Positions 10,010 to 10,101 of a DNA stretch of 10,101 nt are shown one piece after another (the stretch's first letter is position 1; the number at the start of each line of letters is the position of its first letter). This DNA comes from Bryobacterales bacterium (GTDB lineage: Bacteria; Acidobacteriota; Terriglobia; Bryobacterales; Bryobacteraceae), in the NCBI GenBank assembly GCA_020853155.1, contig JADYZL010000631.1, positions 1-10,101 of the forward strand, given 5' to 3'. The translations under genes were made by a program, and so were the position numbers. The notes beneath the pieces were generated by a model. That model made no database searches. It had not been told where the DNA came from and was given only the letters and a program-made list of their open reading frames with translations.

Positions 10010-10101
10010 ATGCGATTCGGCGTTGTTGTCTTTCCGGGCAGTAATTGCGACCATGACGCGCTCCACGCGATTACTGAAGATCTGGGCCATCCGGCCGAAA
10101 T
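10010..10101 (+). CDS. purQ: Phosphoribosylformylglycinamidine synthase, glutaminase subunit (3'-partial)
   Basis: The first 30 residues (starting MRFGVVVFPGSNCD) match the N-terminus of PurQ, the class-I glutamine amidotransferase that supplies ammonia to PurL for making FGAM in de novo purine synthesis. The FPGSNCD signature is distinctive of the small-subunit PurQ. The nucleophile Cys and catalytic His/Glu lie beyond the window end and cannot be checked. The ATG at 10010 has TGGAG (ending at 10001) eight bases upstream. It is the first gene of its transcription unit here, since the gene before it is divergent; purS, which often comes just before purQ, is not there. Confidence 0.88.
   Translation, partial: MRFGVVVFPGSNCDHDALHAITEDLGHPAE

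Overview
The window is GC-rich (roughly 60-65% by eye) and gene-dense. It holds ordinary core-metabolism and core-machinery genes, all tightly packed. The rpoC product carries a large insertion inside its trigger loop (the SI3 type of Gram-negative phyla). Two genes encode enzymes with Sec signal peptides (an AbgB-like M20 amidohydrolase and an SGNH/GDSL hydrolase), and a four-gene 2-oxoacid:ferredoxin oxidoreductase operon lies between them. Taken together this looks most like an Acidobacteriota genome of the Solibacter/Bryobacter kind. That placement is inference from protein style, not a computed phylogeny.

Layout. (1) 1-4161 (+): rpoC, missing only about 19 N-terminal codons that lie before the window; it is followed by a strong hairpin. 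(2) 4304-5719 (-): an exported M20D metallo-amidohydrolase that converges on rpoC. The 142-bp gap between them holds two back-to-back hairpins, one suited to each strand. (3) 5720-5938: a divergent control region with a near-consensus sigma-70 promoter pointing right, two leader hairpins, and a further inverted repeat in front of the amidohydrolase. (4) 5939-8953 (+): korD-korA-korB-korC, encoding the delta (ferredoxin), alpha, beta and gamma subunits of a 2-oxoacid (probably 2-oxoglutarate):ferredoxin oxidoreductase. The genes are translationally coupled at the A/B and B/C junctions. (5) 8973-9794 (-): an exported SGNH/GDSL hydrolase converging on korC with only 19 bp between. (6) 9795-10009: a divergent intergenic region with a perfect 8-bp dyad. 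(7) 10010-10101 (+): the first 30 codons of purQ.

How the genes relate. The four kor genes clearly act together: KorA/KorB bind the 2-oxoacid, TPP and one Fe-S cluster, KorC supplies the CoA-linked gamma domain, and KorD passes electrons through two [4Fe-4S] clusters. The other genes look like independent transcription units brought together by genome order. I see no mobile element, CRISPR array, tRNA, rRNA, phage gene or defence system. I do not see a clearly new biological system; the items most worth a second look are the kor promoter/leader, the exported AbgB-like enzyme, and the unusual neighbourhood of rpoC.
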